A stretch of 5,822 bases of DNA from an uncultured Prevotellaceae bacterium (GTDB lineage: Bacteria > Bacteroidota > Bacteroidia > Bacteroidales > Muribaculaceae): NCBI GenBank assembly GCA_946055125.1, contig CAMGFF010000154.1:1-5822 (forward strand), written 5' to 3'. A program made the position numbers and the translations under genes. Positions 1-5,822 of the stretch are shown piece after piece. Below the pieces are notes generated by a model. It was not told where the DNA came from and searched no databases. It was given only the letters and a program-made list of their open reading frames with translations. The first letter of the stretch is position 1, and the number at the start of each line of letters is the position of its first letter.

Positions 1-32
1 TCTTCTCAGCGCACCTCCTGCCGCAGCATTAA
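1..32 (+). CDS. Possible 3' end of an upstream gene (partial)
   Basis: Reading frame 3 is open from the window edge to a TAA at 30-32 and would end in FSAHLLPQH. It would stop four bases before the ATG of the acyltransferase gene, a spacing typical of a Bacteroidales operon. Ten codons are too few to identify a product. From memory, related genomes often have a tRNA methylthiotransferase (MtaB) gene just upstream of this acyltransferase, but nothing visible here confirms that. The acyltransferase frame is also open to the window edge, so the upstream gene could end before the window instead. Confidence 0.3.
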   Translation, partial: FSAHLLPQH

Positions 33-36
33 GTCG

Positions 37-936
37 ATGGCGGGCAGCCTCAATTATTATATGCTCCTCTCGGCGGCGTGGATCGTGTCGCTCATCCCTT
101 TCGCGGTGCTGCACCTGCTCAGCGACATCTTGTTTTTCCCTCTCTACTATGTGGCACGCTACCGCCGCCGCGTGGTGCGCAAGAACCTGGTGGAGTCGTT
201 CCCCGAGAAGAGCCAGGCCGAGATTGTCGCCATCGAGAAGCGGTTCTACCACTCATTTATCGACGTGATTCTTGAGAGCTTCAAGCTCTTGTCGATTTCC
301 CCAAAGAAGATGATGCGGCACATGAAATTCGTGAATATCGACCTCATCAACGGCCTCACGGCTCAGGGCAAGTCGGTGTCGGTGTTCATAGGCCATTATG
401 GCAACTGGGAGTGGCTGGCCTCGATGGGCCTGGTGCTCGAGAACAACCCCATTGAGGCCCATGTGTTCCACAAATTGCACAACGAGGCCACCGACAGGCT
501 CATGCGCAAGATGCGGAGCCGGTTTGGGCACGTCAACGTGGACATGTACAAGACGGCCCGCTTCATCGCCTCGGCGGCGCGTGAGGCGCGTCCCTGCACC
601 ATGGGCTACATTGCCGACCAGTCGCCCAAATACGGCGACTCAAAGCACTTTATCCCTTTCCTCAACCACTCCACACCGGTGCTCACCGGCACCGAGAAGC
701 TCACAAAGCACTTCAAGTATGAGGCCGCGTTTGTGGGCATGAGGCGCGTGAGGCGCGGATACTATGAGTGCCGGTTCAGCCTCCTGCACCCCGACCCCAA
801 GTCGCTGCCCGACTTTGAGCTCACTCGCCTCTACTACAGCAAGCTCGAGGCAGAGATAAGGGAGTGCCCCGAGCTCTACCTGTGGACACACAACCGCTTC
901 AAGCACGCCTCGCCCATCATCGACGGCGCAAAATAG
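37..936 (+). CDS. Lysophospholipid/lipid A acyltransferase family protein (LpxL/HtrB-like)
   Basis: This is a 299-residue membrane-associated acyltransferase of the family that transfers a fatty acyl chain to lipid A precursors or related lipids at the inner face of the cytoplasmic membrane. The N-terminus (about 9-39) is hydrophobic and is followed by a basic stretch (RYRRRVVRKN, 41-50), the usual membrane anchor and start of this family. The catalytic HX4E motif is seen as H120 to E125 in GHYGNWE, with a second conserved block ADQSP at 193-197. The protein ends with a YLWTHNRFKH block (281-290), matching the aromatic-rich C-terminal motif of the family. Length is normal. The ATG at 37 was chosen because it places the hydrophobic segment near the terminus; the frame is open upstream to base 1 but offers no other ATG. 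The exact acceptor lipid is unknown. It is the first complete gene of the cluster, 48 bases before the Stealth gene. Confidence 0.9.
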   Translation: MAGSLNYYMLLSAAWIVSLIPFAVLHLLSDILFFPLYYVARYRRRVVRKNLVESFPEKSQAEIVAIEKRFYHSFIDVILESFKLLSISPKKMMRHMKFVNIDLINGLTAQGKSVSVFIGHYGNWEWLASMGLVLENNPIEAHVFHKLHNEATDRLMRKMRSRFGHVNVDMYKTARFIASAAREARPCTMGYIADQSPKYGDSKHFIPFLNHSTPVLTGTEKLTKHFKYEAAFVGMRRVRRGYYECRFSLLHPDPKSLPDFELTRLYYSKLEAEIRECPELYLWTHNRFKHASPIIDGAK

Positions 937-984
937 CCCTCTCTCACCCCCCCACAACTGCAACGCTAATGCTATCACACTCAC

Positions 985-1986
985 ATGGATATTGATTTCG
1001 TAATTACCTGGGTCGACATGAACGACCCCAAGTGGCTCGAGGAATTCTCCCGCTACCGCTACGACAAGCACAACACGCGCAATGGCGTGTCGGAGGCCCG
1101 GTTCAGGGACAATGGCTTCCTGCGCTTCTGGTTTCGAGGCGTGGAGAAGTTTGCCCCCTGGGTGCGCACCATTCACTTCATCGTGAACGGCCGCATCCCC
1201 GAGTGGCTCGACACCTCCAACCCCAAACTTCACATCGTGCGCCACGCCGACTTCATTCCCAAGGAGTTTCTCCCCACCTTCAACTCGGTGGTGATTGAGC
1301 GCTACATGCACCGCATTCCCGGCCTGAGCGAGCGATTCGTGTATTTCAACGACGACTTCTACATAATCAACCACCTCCCCGTGGAGCGCTTCTTCCTCAA
1401 CGGACTGCCACGCGACATTGCCGTGATGGACTACAACCCCTCGTGGTCGCAGTGGTACAAGCGCATAAAGAACAACATCAGGATCATCAACCGCCACTTC
1501 TCCAAGAAGGAGGTGATGAAGCGCTGGCACGAGAAGTGGTTCCACAAAAGCTATGGCATGAAGGCACGCTGGAACTACCTGCTGCGCTTCTATGGCAAGT
1601 TTATCACCCTGCGCGTGCCCCACAATGCCCAGCCCTACCTCAAATCCACCTTCGAGGAGGTGTGGCAGGCCGCCGGAAAGGAACTCACCGAAACCTCGGT
1701 CAACAAGTTCCGCGCCCTCAACGACCTCACACCCGAGCTTTTCCGCACATGGCAGATTTGCCGGGGCAATTTTGAGCCTTACAACACCTACCGCGACACC
1801 AAGATGTTCCCACTGATGGTGCGCCCCAAGCAGGCCGTCAAGGCCATATATGATCAGAAATACACCCTCATCTGCCTCAACGACAATGTGCACATTCGCA
1901 ACTACGACACCGTGATAGGCAACCTGAGTGACGCTTTCCGGTCGATACTTCCCGAAAAATCATCTTTTGAAACCATGGAGCCATGA
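985..1986 (+). CDS. Stealth family sugar-phosphate transferase (capsular/surface polysaccharide phosphotransferase)
   Basis: Stealth proteins are predicted to transfer hexose-1-phosphate from a nucleotide sugar to a glycan, making phosphodiester-linked surface polysaccharides; they share this core with the eukaryotic GlcNAc-1-phosphotransferase GNPTAB. All four conserved regions are visible in this 333-residue protein. CR1 is at 3-15 (IDFVITWVDMNDP). CR2 runs from about 36 to 140, with RFRDNG, the KFAPWVRTIHF stretch, LPTFNS at 96-101, HRIPGLSE at 109-116 and FVYFNDD at 118-124. CR3 is near 211-228 (VPHNAQPYLKSTFEEVWQ). CR4 is near 293-328, starting LICLNDN and ending PEKSSFE. Length is normal for a minimal Stealth protein, with no signal peptide or membrane segment, so it should act in the cytoplasm. 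Its last four bases overlap the next start as ATGA, suggesting coupled translation. The donor and acceptor sugars cannot be read from sequence. Confidence 0.93.
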   Translation: MDIDFVITWVDMNDPKWLEEFSRYRYDKHNTRNGVSEARFRDNGFLRFWFRGVEKFAPWVRTIHFIVNGRIPEWLDTSNPKLHIVRHADFIPKEFLPTFNSVVIERYMHRIPGLSERFVYFNDDFYIINHLPVERFFLNGLPRDIAVMDYNPSWSQWYKRIKNNIRIINRHFSKKEVMKRWHEKWFHKSYGMKARWNYLLRFYGKFITLRVPHNAQPYLKSTFEEVWQAAGKELTETSVNKFRALNDLTPELFRTWQICRGNFEPYNTYRDTKMFPLMVRPKQAVKAIYDQKYTLICLNDNVHIRNYDTVIGNLSDAFRSILPEKSSFETMEP

Positions 1987-2858
1987 ACAAGGTGCTTGCC
2001 GAAATAATAGCCGGGGTGATCCCCCACAAGATGACGCGCAACCGCTGGCGCGGACTGCTGCGATATGGCATCGTGAACGCCCTGAAGCTGAAATATCGCC
2101 TCGCTCACCACCACTCCAAGCCCACGACCTATCTCGCCGTGTGTGCCATCGCCAAGAACGAGGGTCCCTACTTCAAGGAATGGATTGAGTGGCACCTGAG
2201 CCGGGGCGTGGAGCGATTCTACATCTACGACAACGAGAGCTCCGACTGCACCCGCGACGTGCTCCAGCCCTACATCGACTCGGGCATAGTGGAATATCAC
2301 TTCTTCCCGGGACGCAAACGGCAGCTCGCCGCCTACGACGACTGCTTTGAGCGTCACCGCCTCGACACCCGCTGGATTGCCGTCATCGACCTCGATGAAT
2401 TTATCGTGCCGGTGAAGGACAGCTCTATCCCCGATTTCCTGCACCGCTTTGAGGACTTTGCCGTGGTCGAAATCAACTGGCTGGTATATGGCAGCTCGGG
2501 CGCTCGCTCCAGGACCGAGGGCGGCGTGATGCAGCGTTTCCACAAGCACTCACTCCCCGGCCACAAGCTCAACACTCATGTGAAGAGCATTGCCGACCCT
2601 CGCCGCGTGTGCACCATGATTGGCTGCCACGAGGCCGCAAGGCTCTCGGGCAAGCCCGCCGACCCACACGGCAACGTCATCACCACTCACTTTGGCGACC
2701 GCCCTCCTCAGCATGATGTGATAAAAATCAACCATTATGCCATCAAGAGCTACGAGGAGTTTCTCGCAAAGCGTGCCCGCGGACGCGCCCGCACCAACTC
2801 CGTGCGCGACATGGGCTACTTTGAGCGATACGACCTCAACGACATCGACGACCTATAG
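1983..2858 (+). CDS. Glycosyltransferase, GT92 / Glyco_tranf_2_4 (DUF23-like) family
   Basis: This 291-residue protein has a GT-A type core. A basic N-terminal tail (1-48) leads into YLAVCAIAKNEGPYFKEWIEW (from residue 50), the nucleotide-sugar-binding strand of this family. VERFYIYDNESSD follows (76-88), and then the metal-binding motif DLDEF at 136-140, preceded by RWIAVI. Further family blocks are INWLVYGSSG (164-173), the HVKSI stretch (199-203) and KINHYAIKSYEEF (248-260), followed by KRARGRAR. It should add a sugar to a growing surface glycan in the cytoplasm; donor, acceptor and linkage are not predictable. The start overlaps the Stealth stop (ATGA), so the two are probably translationally coupled and may act on the same glycan. 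No signal peptide or membrane helix is seen. Confidence 0.85.
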   Translation: MNKVLAEIIAGVIPHKMTRNRWRGLLRYGIVNALKLKYRLAHHHSKPTTYLAVCAIAKNEGPYFKEWIEWHLSRGVERFYIYDNESSDCTRDVLQPYIDSGIVEYHFFPGRKRQLAAYDDCFERHRLDTRWIAVIDLDEFIVPVKDSSIPDFLHRFEDFAVVEINWLVYGSSGARSRTEGGVMQRFHKHSLPGHKLNTHVKSIADPRRVCTMIGCHEAARLSGKPADPHGNVITTHFGDRPPQHDVIKINHYAIKSYEEFLAKRARGRARTNSVRDMGYFERYDLNDIDDL

Positions 2859-2890
2859 CCCTATTTCCCCCCATAAAAAGAATATATATT

Positions 2891-3889
2891 ATGGCAACCT
2901 ACACAGGGTATAAATATAAATTGCTGGAGCTTAGGCACAGGGGCAAGGAAATATTGCTCTCGGCTCGCATCGCAATGAAATCGCCCCACATGCAGCGCCC
3001 GGGCGGCGACAAGCCTCTGCTCATTGCCATGGTCGACGGCGAATCGTTTCATGGTGGAATGTGCGACCGCTTCAAGGGCATAATTTCGCTATATGCCTTT
3101 TGCAAGCTCAACAATCTCCCATTCAGGATTCGCTACACCTTCCCTTTCAGCCTCGAAGATTACCTACAGCCCGCCAGCTACGACTGGGTGCTTAAGGACG
3201 GAGAATACACCGACAATCCACTCTACAGCCGCGTGCTTTATATGCGCGGAGAGTATTACGCCCGCCGGCTGCTCAAGTTGCAACCAAAACGGCAAATACA
3301 CTTCTACACCAATCGCGACATGCTCCCACAAATCAATGAGGCCTCTCAGCCCACCGCCACGGCACTCAACTGGGGCGAGCTTTACCGTGAGCTGTTCAAG
3401 CCGGGCGAAGCCCTTCAGGCGCAAATAAACGCCATCCTGCGCACTATTGGGAGCGACTATGATGCCGCAGTGTTCCGATTCCAGAACCTGCTCGGCGACT
3501 TCAAGGAATACCACTTCAAGCCCCTTGCCGATAAGGCTGAGGCACAAAGGCTAATAACCCGGTGCACCGATTATGTGAAGAAGCTGACAGCCGCCTCACC
3601 CGGCAGAAAGCTCCTGGTCACTTCCGACAGCACAACATTCCTCCGGCACGTCTCGCAGCTGAGTGGCGTATTTGTAATCCCCGGAACTCTCTCCCACATG
3701 GATTGCACAAAGAACCACGATGAGGCAGCAAATGCCGCCGACGGATATATGAAGTCGTTCCTCGACTTCTACATGATTAGCCTGGCCAAGAATGTGTATC
3801 GCGTGGGCACGCCCTTCATGTATCCAAGCGAGTTCCCTCTCTATGCGGCTAAAATCAACGGCCGGCATTTTGAAAGTGTAACAATTTAA
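2891..3889 (+). CDS. Uncharacterised protein, possible GT-B type (fucosyltransferase-like) glycosyltransferase
   Basis: I do not recognise a named family with certainty. The 332-residue protein has a short basic N-terminal region (about 1-40), then KPLLIAMVDGESFHGGMCDR (41-60) running into FKGIISLYAFCKLNN. A glycine-rich GGMCDRFKGIIS block at this position recalls the first loop of NodZ/FUT8-like and other GT-B fucosyltransferases. FRFQNLLGDF (196-205) could match the arginine-bearing donor motif. LLVTSDSTTFLRHVSQ (241-256) resembles the nucleotide-sugar-binding strand (LATDDP type), and the stretch FLDFYMISLAKNVYRVGTPF (290-309) resembles the closing motif, where a D-F pair precedes the S-E-F (PSEFPLYA). 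There is no signal peptide or membrane helix. The gene lies 32 bases after the GT92-like gene, behind an AT-rich leader, and is visibly richer in A/T than its neighbours. A fucosyl- or related sugar-transferase role is inference from these patterns and the context. Confidence 0.8.
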   Translation: MATYTGYKYKLLELRHRGKEILLSARIAMKSPHMQRPGGDKPLLIAMVDGESFHGGMCDRFKGIISLYAFCKLNNLPFRIRYTFPFSLEDYLQPASYDWVLKDGEYTDNPLYSRVLYMRGEYYARRLLKLQPKRQIHFYTNRDMLPQINEASQPTATALNWGELYRELFKPGEALQAQINAILRTIGSDYDAAVFRFQNLLGDFKEYHFKPLADKAEAQRLITRCTDYVKKLTAASPGRKLLVTSDSTTFLRHVSQLSGVFVIPGTLSHMDCTKNHDEAANAADGYMKSFLDFYMISLAKNVYRVGTPFMYPSEFPLYAAKINGRHFESVTI

Positions 3890-3902
3890 GTCACCGTACG
3901 TA

Positions 3903-4694
3903 ATGAAAACAGCTTCAGCAACCAGCAAGCCACAGGTGGTGGTGTCGCTCACCTCTTTCCCCCAGGCCATTCCCTACGCCGTGGGGGCCATCCGCTCAAT
4001 CCTAAATGGCTCGGTGCTACCCGACCGCCTTGTGCTCTACCTCACCTTCTCACAGTTTGGCGACGCGGGCCTCCCCGAGGAGCTCACCAGCCTCAGCCGC
4101 GAGAACCCGGTGTTTGAAATCAGGAACTACGACCGCGACCTGCGCTCCTATCTCAAACTAATCCCCGCCCTCGCCGACTTCCCCGATGCCATAATCGTAA
4201 CCATCGACGACGACATCGACTACCACCGACACATGCTCCGCGACCTGCTGGCGATGCACGACACCGACCCGCACGCCGTGTGGGCGCACCGCGTGCGACA
4301 CATCAAGCCGGGTGTCCCCTACGGCCGCTGGACCAAATACCGCTGGTATCACTTCCTCTTCAAGAGAATTCACCGTAGCTTCAACAACCTGCTCACCGGC
4401 GTGGGAGGCGTGCTTTATCCGCCTCACTCCTTGCGCCCCGACATGCTCAACCCCGACTTATTCACTGCCATCGCCCCTCGGTGCGACGACTTCTGGTTCT
4501 GGGCCGCAACAGCACTCAATGGAGTGCCGGTGATTCCCGTACCTTTCGGCCACAACAAGCCACGCGAACTGGGAAAGCCCCGCAACATCTCGTTGATGAC
4601 AATCAACTACAAAGGCGGCATCGACCGCAACACCGAGGCTTTCAATGCCATCATAGAGAAATACCCTGAAATCACAAAATTAATCCGGAAATAA
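3903..4694 (+). CDS. GT-A type glycosyltransferase, tandem copy 1
   Basis: This 263-residue protein belongs to a bacterial glycosyltransferase family common in capsule and LPS clusters. It opens with PQVVVSLTSFP (10-20), then SVLPDRLVLYL (37-47), then DLRSYLKLIPAL (79-90). IIVTIDDDIDY (97-107) supplies the metal/donor-binding DDD at 102-104. The C-terminal half has GGVLYPPHSL (168-177), and DDFWFW (195-200) followed by LNGVPV, which is the family's closing acceptor/catalytic block. It should act in the cytoplasm as a sugar transferase of unknown specificity. There is no signal peptide or membrane segment. It follows the previous stop by 13 bases and overlaps the next start by one base (TAATG). 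Its coding sequence from 3909 to 4139 is identical to 4697-4927 in the following gene, so the two arose by tandem duplication. Confidence 0.87.
   Translation: MKTASATSKPQVVVSLTSFPQAIPYAVGAIRSILNGSVLPDRLVLYLTFSQFGDAGLPEELTSLSRENPVFEIRNYDRDLRSYLKLIPALADFPDAIIVTIDDDIDYHRHMLRDLLAMHDTDPHAVWAHRVRHIKPGVPYGRWTKYRWYHFLFKRIHRSFNNLLTGVGGVLYPPHSLRPDMLNPDLFTAIAPRCDDFWFWAATALNGVPVIPVPFGHNKPRELGKPRNISLMTINYKGGIDRNTEAFNAIIEKYPEITKLIRK
3909..4139 (+). repeat. Direct repeat, copy A (231 bp, perfect)
   Basis: By direct comparison every base of 3909-4139 equals the base 788 positions downstream. The identity starts at the ACA (Thr) codon near the start of each gene and ends inside the codon after YDRD. The TAATG around both starts is also shared, with a single AAA codon present only in copy A. 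Synonymous positions are identical too, unlike the more diverged 3' halves. Confidence 0.95.
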
Positions 4695-5485
4695 TGACAG
4701 CTTCAGCAACCAGCAAGCCACAGGTGGTGGTGTCGCTCACCTCTTTCCCCCAGGCCATTCCCTACGCCGTGGGGGCCATCCGCTCAATCCTAAATGGCTC
4801 GGTGCTACCCGACCGCCTTGTGCTCTACCTCACCTTCTCACAGTTTGGCGACGCGGGCCTCCCCGAGGAGCTCACCAGCCTCAGCCGCGAGAACCCGGTG
4901 TTTGAAATCAGGAACTACGACCGCGACATTCGCTCCTACCGCAAACTCATCCCCGCCCTCGCCGATTTCCCCGATGCAATAATCGTAACCATCGACGACG
5001 ACGTCGACTACCACCGCCACATGCTCCGCGACCTGCTGGCTATGCACGCCACCGACCCGCACGCCGTGTGGGCGCACCGCGCCAAGCTCATAAAGCCCGA
5101 CAAGCCCTACCGGAAATGGCCTAAATACCGCTGGTACCACTTCCTGCTGAAGCGAATACACAATGGCTTCACCAACCTGCCCACCGGAGCCGCCGGTGTG
5201 CTCTATCCGCCTCACTCGCTGCGCCCCGACATGCTCGACCCCGACCTCTTCACCCGCGTGGCACCGAGCACCGACGACATCTGGTTCTGGGCCGCCGCCG
5301 TGCGCAATGGCGTGCCGGTGATTCCCGTGCCTTTCGGCTACAACAAGCCACGCGGCCTCCACAAGCCCAAGGCCCTGTCGCTGAAGACCATCAACTTCAA
5401 GAGCGGCACCGACCGCAACTCCATGGCCCTGCACGCCATCATCGCCCTCTACCCCGACATCAATGACTTGTTCACCACTAAGTGA
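4694..5485 (+). CDS. GT-A type glycosyltransferase, tandem copy 2
   Basis: This is the paralogue of the preceding gene, also 263 residues and with the same block order: VVVSLTSFP at 11-19, DDD at 101-103 inside TIDDDVDY, GVLYPPHSL at 168-176 and DDIWFW at 194-199. It lacks the second-codon lysine of copy 1. Residues 2-78 match copy 1 exactly; after that I count about 47 differences in some 180 aligned positions. These cluster around residues 129-165 (for example AKLIKPDKPYRKW against VRHIKPGVPYGRW), 188-204 and from about 220 to the end. All motif residues are kept, so both copies look functional, probably with different acceptors or donors. The start codon shares one base with the stop of copy 1 (TAATG), so reinitiation by the same ribosome is likely. 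It is the last gene of the apparent operon. Confidence 0.87.
   Translation: MTASATSKPQVVVSLTSFPQAIPYAVGAIRSILNGSVLPDRLVLYLTFSQFGDAGLPEELTSLSRENPVFEIRNYDRDIRSYRKLIPALADFPDAIIVTIDDDVDYHRHMLRDLLAMHATDPHAVWAHRAKLIKPDKPYRKWPKYRWYHFLLKRIHNGFTNLPTGAAGVLYPPHSLRPDMLDPDLFTRVAPSTDDIWFWAAAVRNGVPVIPVPFGYNKPRGLHKPKALSLKTINFKSGTDRNSMALHAIIALYPDINDLFTTK
4697..4927 (+). repeat. Direct repeat, copy B (231 bp, perfect)
   Basis: This is the second copy of the tract at 3909-4139. The two lie in the same reading frame and at the same place in their genes. A crossover between them would delete 788 bp and leave one intact hybrid gene with the start of copy 1 and the 3' part of copy 2. Confidence 0.95.
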
Positions 5486-5532
5486 CCCCACGCCCTCCTG
5501 GCCCACTCGTTCCTCAAATTCGTCAAATAAAG

Positions 5533-5657
5533 GAGGGTGTGTCAAAATTCGGTTTGATGTAATTCTCATGTAGGGACGCACCCTGGTGCGTCCGCGTTAC
5601 CGCCTCACAATCAGGCGATGACACAAGTGATAGTTTTTCCCATTTTGACGCACCCTC
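5533..5657. mobile_element. MITE-like or REP-like intergenic element with 16-bp terminal inverted repeats
   Basis: The left end GAGGGTGTGTCAAAAT (5533-5548) is the reverse complement of the right end ATTTTGACGCACCCTC (5642-5657) at 15 of 16 positions. The 125 bp between and including these ends carry no gene. They hold a 20-bp palindrome (5574-5593) and a smaller hairpin, CGCCT/AGGCG at 5601-5605 and 5613-5617. The size, ends and lack of coding content fit a non-autonomous transposable element or a mobile intergenic repeat. I see no clear target-site duplication (AAATAAAG to the left, GATGAAGA to the right), and no transposase is present. Confidence 0.6.
5574..5593. repeat. 20-bp palindrome (GGACGCACC-CT-GGTGCGTCC)
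   Basis: Two perfect 9-base arms (5574-5582 and 5585-5593) are separated by two bases. As RNA the closing pair would open to give a four-base loop. The motif GACGCACCCT inside it (5575-5584) recurs exactly in the right terminal repeat at 5647-5656. No run of T follows, so it is not a typical terminator. Confidence 0.85.
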
Positions 5658-5658
5658 G

Positions 5659-5808
5659 ATGAAGAAAGACCGACAGCTTGTAGAAGCCGCCAGCCTTAAT
5701 ATTACGCCCGAACGAGCCTTTTTTTATAGATTAATAACACGCCAAGGGTGGGGGGACGCCGGTTTTTGGAAAGAAAAATCGCTAAAGAGCTCCCAAAGAG
5801 TTCTTTAG
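5659..5808 (+). CDS. Doubtful small open frame, 49 codons
   Basis: An ATG at 5659, one base after the right terminal repeat, opens a 49-codon frame that begins MKKDRQLVEAASLN and stops with TAG at 5806-5808. The frame stays open upstream through the repeat element to 5563, but with no other ATG. The composition is plausible for a soluble basic peptide, but I recognise no family. The stop lies inside the right arm of the terminator stem, which is unusual for a real gene on this strand. It may be a remnant of a gene disrupted near its start by the element, or chance. Confidence 0.15.
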   Translation: MKKDRQLVEAASLNITPERAFFYRLITRQGWGDAGFWKEKSLKSSQRVL

Positions 5809-5815
5809 CGATTTT
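5775..5815. terminator. Strong intrinsic terminator, probably bidirectional
   Basis: The arms at 5775-5792 and 5798-5815 pair over 18 positions with one G-U pair (5789 with 5801), leaving a five-base loop CCAAA. The right arm ends in TTTT, and the left arm is preceded by a run of A (5774-5778) that would be a U-tract on the other strand. It should end the + strand operon transcript and may also end a convergent gene beyond the window. Confidence 0.85.
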
Positions 5816-5822
5816 CGTTGTG

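Noticed and set aside
398..742. 114-codon frame inside the acyltransferase gene, + strand
   Set aside because: It is an out-of-frame, low-complexity Thr/Ser/Arg/Pro-rich product overlapping the well-supported acyltransferase with its HX4E motif.
937..984. Possible promoter or terminator between the first two genes
   Set aside because: The 48-base gap is C-rich, without an inverted repeat, a T-run or a TAnnTTTG box, so I see no control element there.
640..1893. 417-codon open frame on the minus strand
   Set aside because: It lies opposite the acyltransferase and Stealth genes, whose conserved motifs are clear. Its valine-, glycine- and histidine-rich product is the expected antisense reading of GC-biased codons.
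1902..2549. 215-codon open frame on the minus strand
   Set aside because: It is antisense to the GT92-like gene, which carries the recognised DLDEF and other family blocks; the minus-strand product has no recognisable motif.
4838..5581. 247-codon open frame on the minus strand
   Set aside because: It is antisense to the second tandem glycosyltransferase. A similar shadow (4158-4427) appears opposite the first copy because the genes are duplicates.
5486..5822. CRISPR array or tRNA in the intergenic tail
   Set aside because: There are no regularly spaced direct repeats and no cloverleaf. The structure present is explained by the inverted-repeat element and the terminator.

Overview
The window reads as part of a surface-glycan biosynthesis cluster from a moderately GC-rich member of the Bacteroidales, possibly a gut Muribaculaceae or Prevotella relative. 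The assignment rests on the type of N-terminus and C-terminus in the first acyltransferase, the glycosyltransferase families present, the lack of Shine-Dalgarno sequences before the starts, and the AT-rich leader before the fourth gene. No gene here fixes the genus.

Layout: six complete genes lie on the + strand, packed head to tail from 37 to 5485. They are a lipid A-type (LpxL/HtrB-like) acyltransferase (37-936), a Stealth-family sugar-phosphate transferase (985-1986), a GT92/GT2_4-like glycosyltransferase (1983-2858), an uncharacterised protein with weak fucosyltransferase-like features (2891-3889), and two tandem paralogous GT-A type glycosyltransferases (3903-4694 and 4694-5485). Gaps are 48, -4, 32, 13 and -1 bases, with no terminator between genes, so one transcript is likely. 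The first 32 bases may hold the end of an upstream gene. Every larger minus-strand reading frame is a shadow of these genes.

The last 337 bases carry no convincing gene. They hold a 125-bp element bounded by 16-bp inverted repeats with a palindrome inside (5533-5657), an open frame of 49 codons of doubtful status (5659-5808), and a strong, probably bidirectional terminator (5775-5815).

How the genes may work together (inference): the acyltransferase acts on a membrane lipid, while the Stealth protein and the four glycosyltransferase-like proteins would assemble a short surface glycan, possibly with a phosphodiester-linked sugar. There is no flippase, polymerase or initiating sugar transferase in the window, so it is either an auxiliary cluster or part of a larger one. 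The most striking signal is the tandem pair at 3903-5485. The first 231 bp of the duplicated unit are base-for-base identical, while the rest has diverged to roughly three-quarters protein identity, which suggests gene conversion or modular diversification of acceptor specificity.
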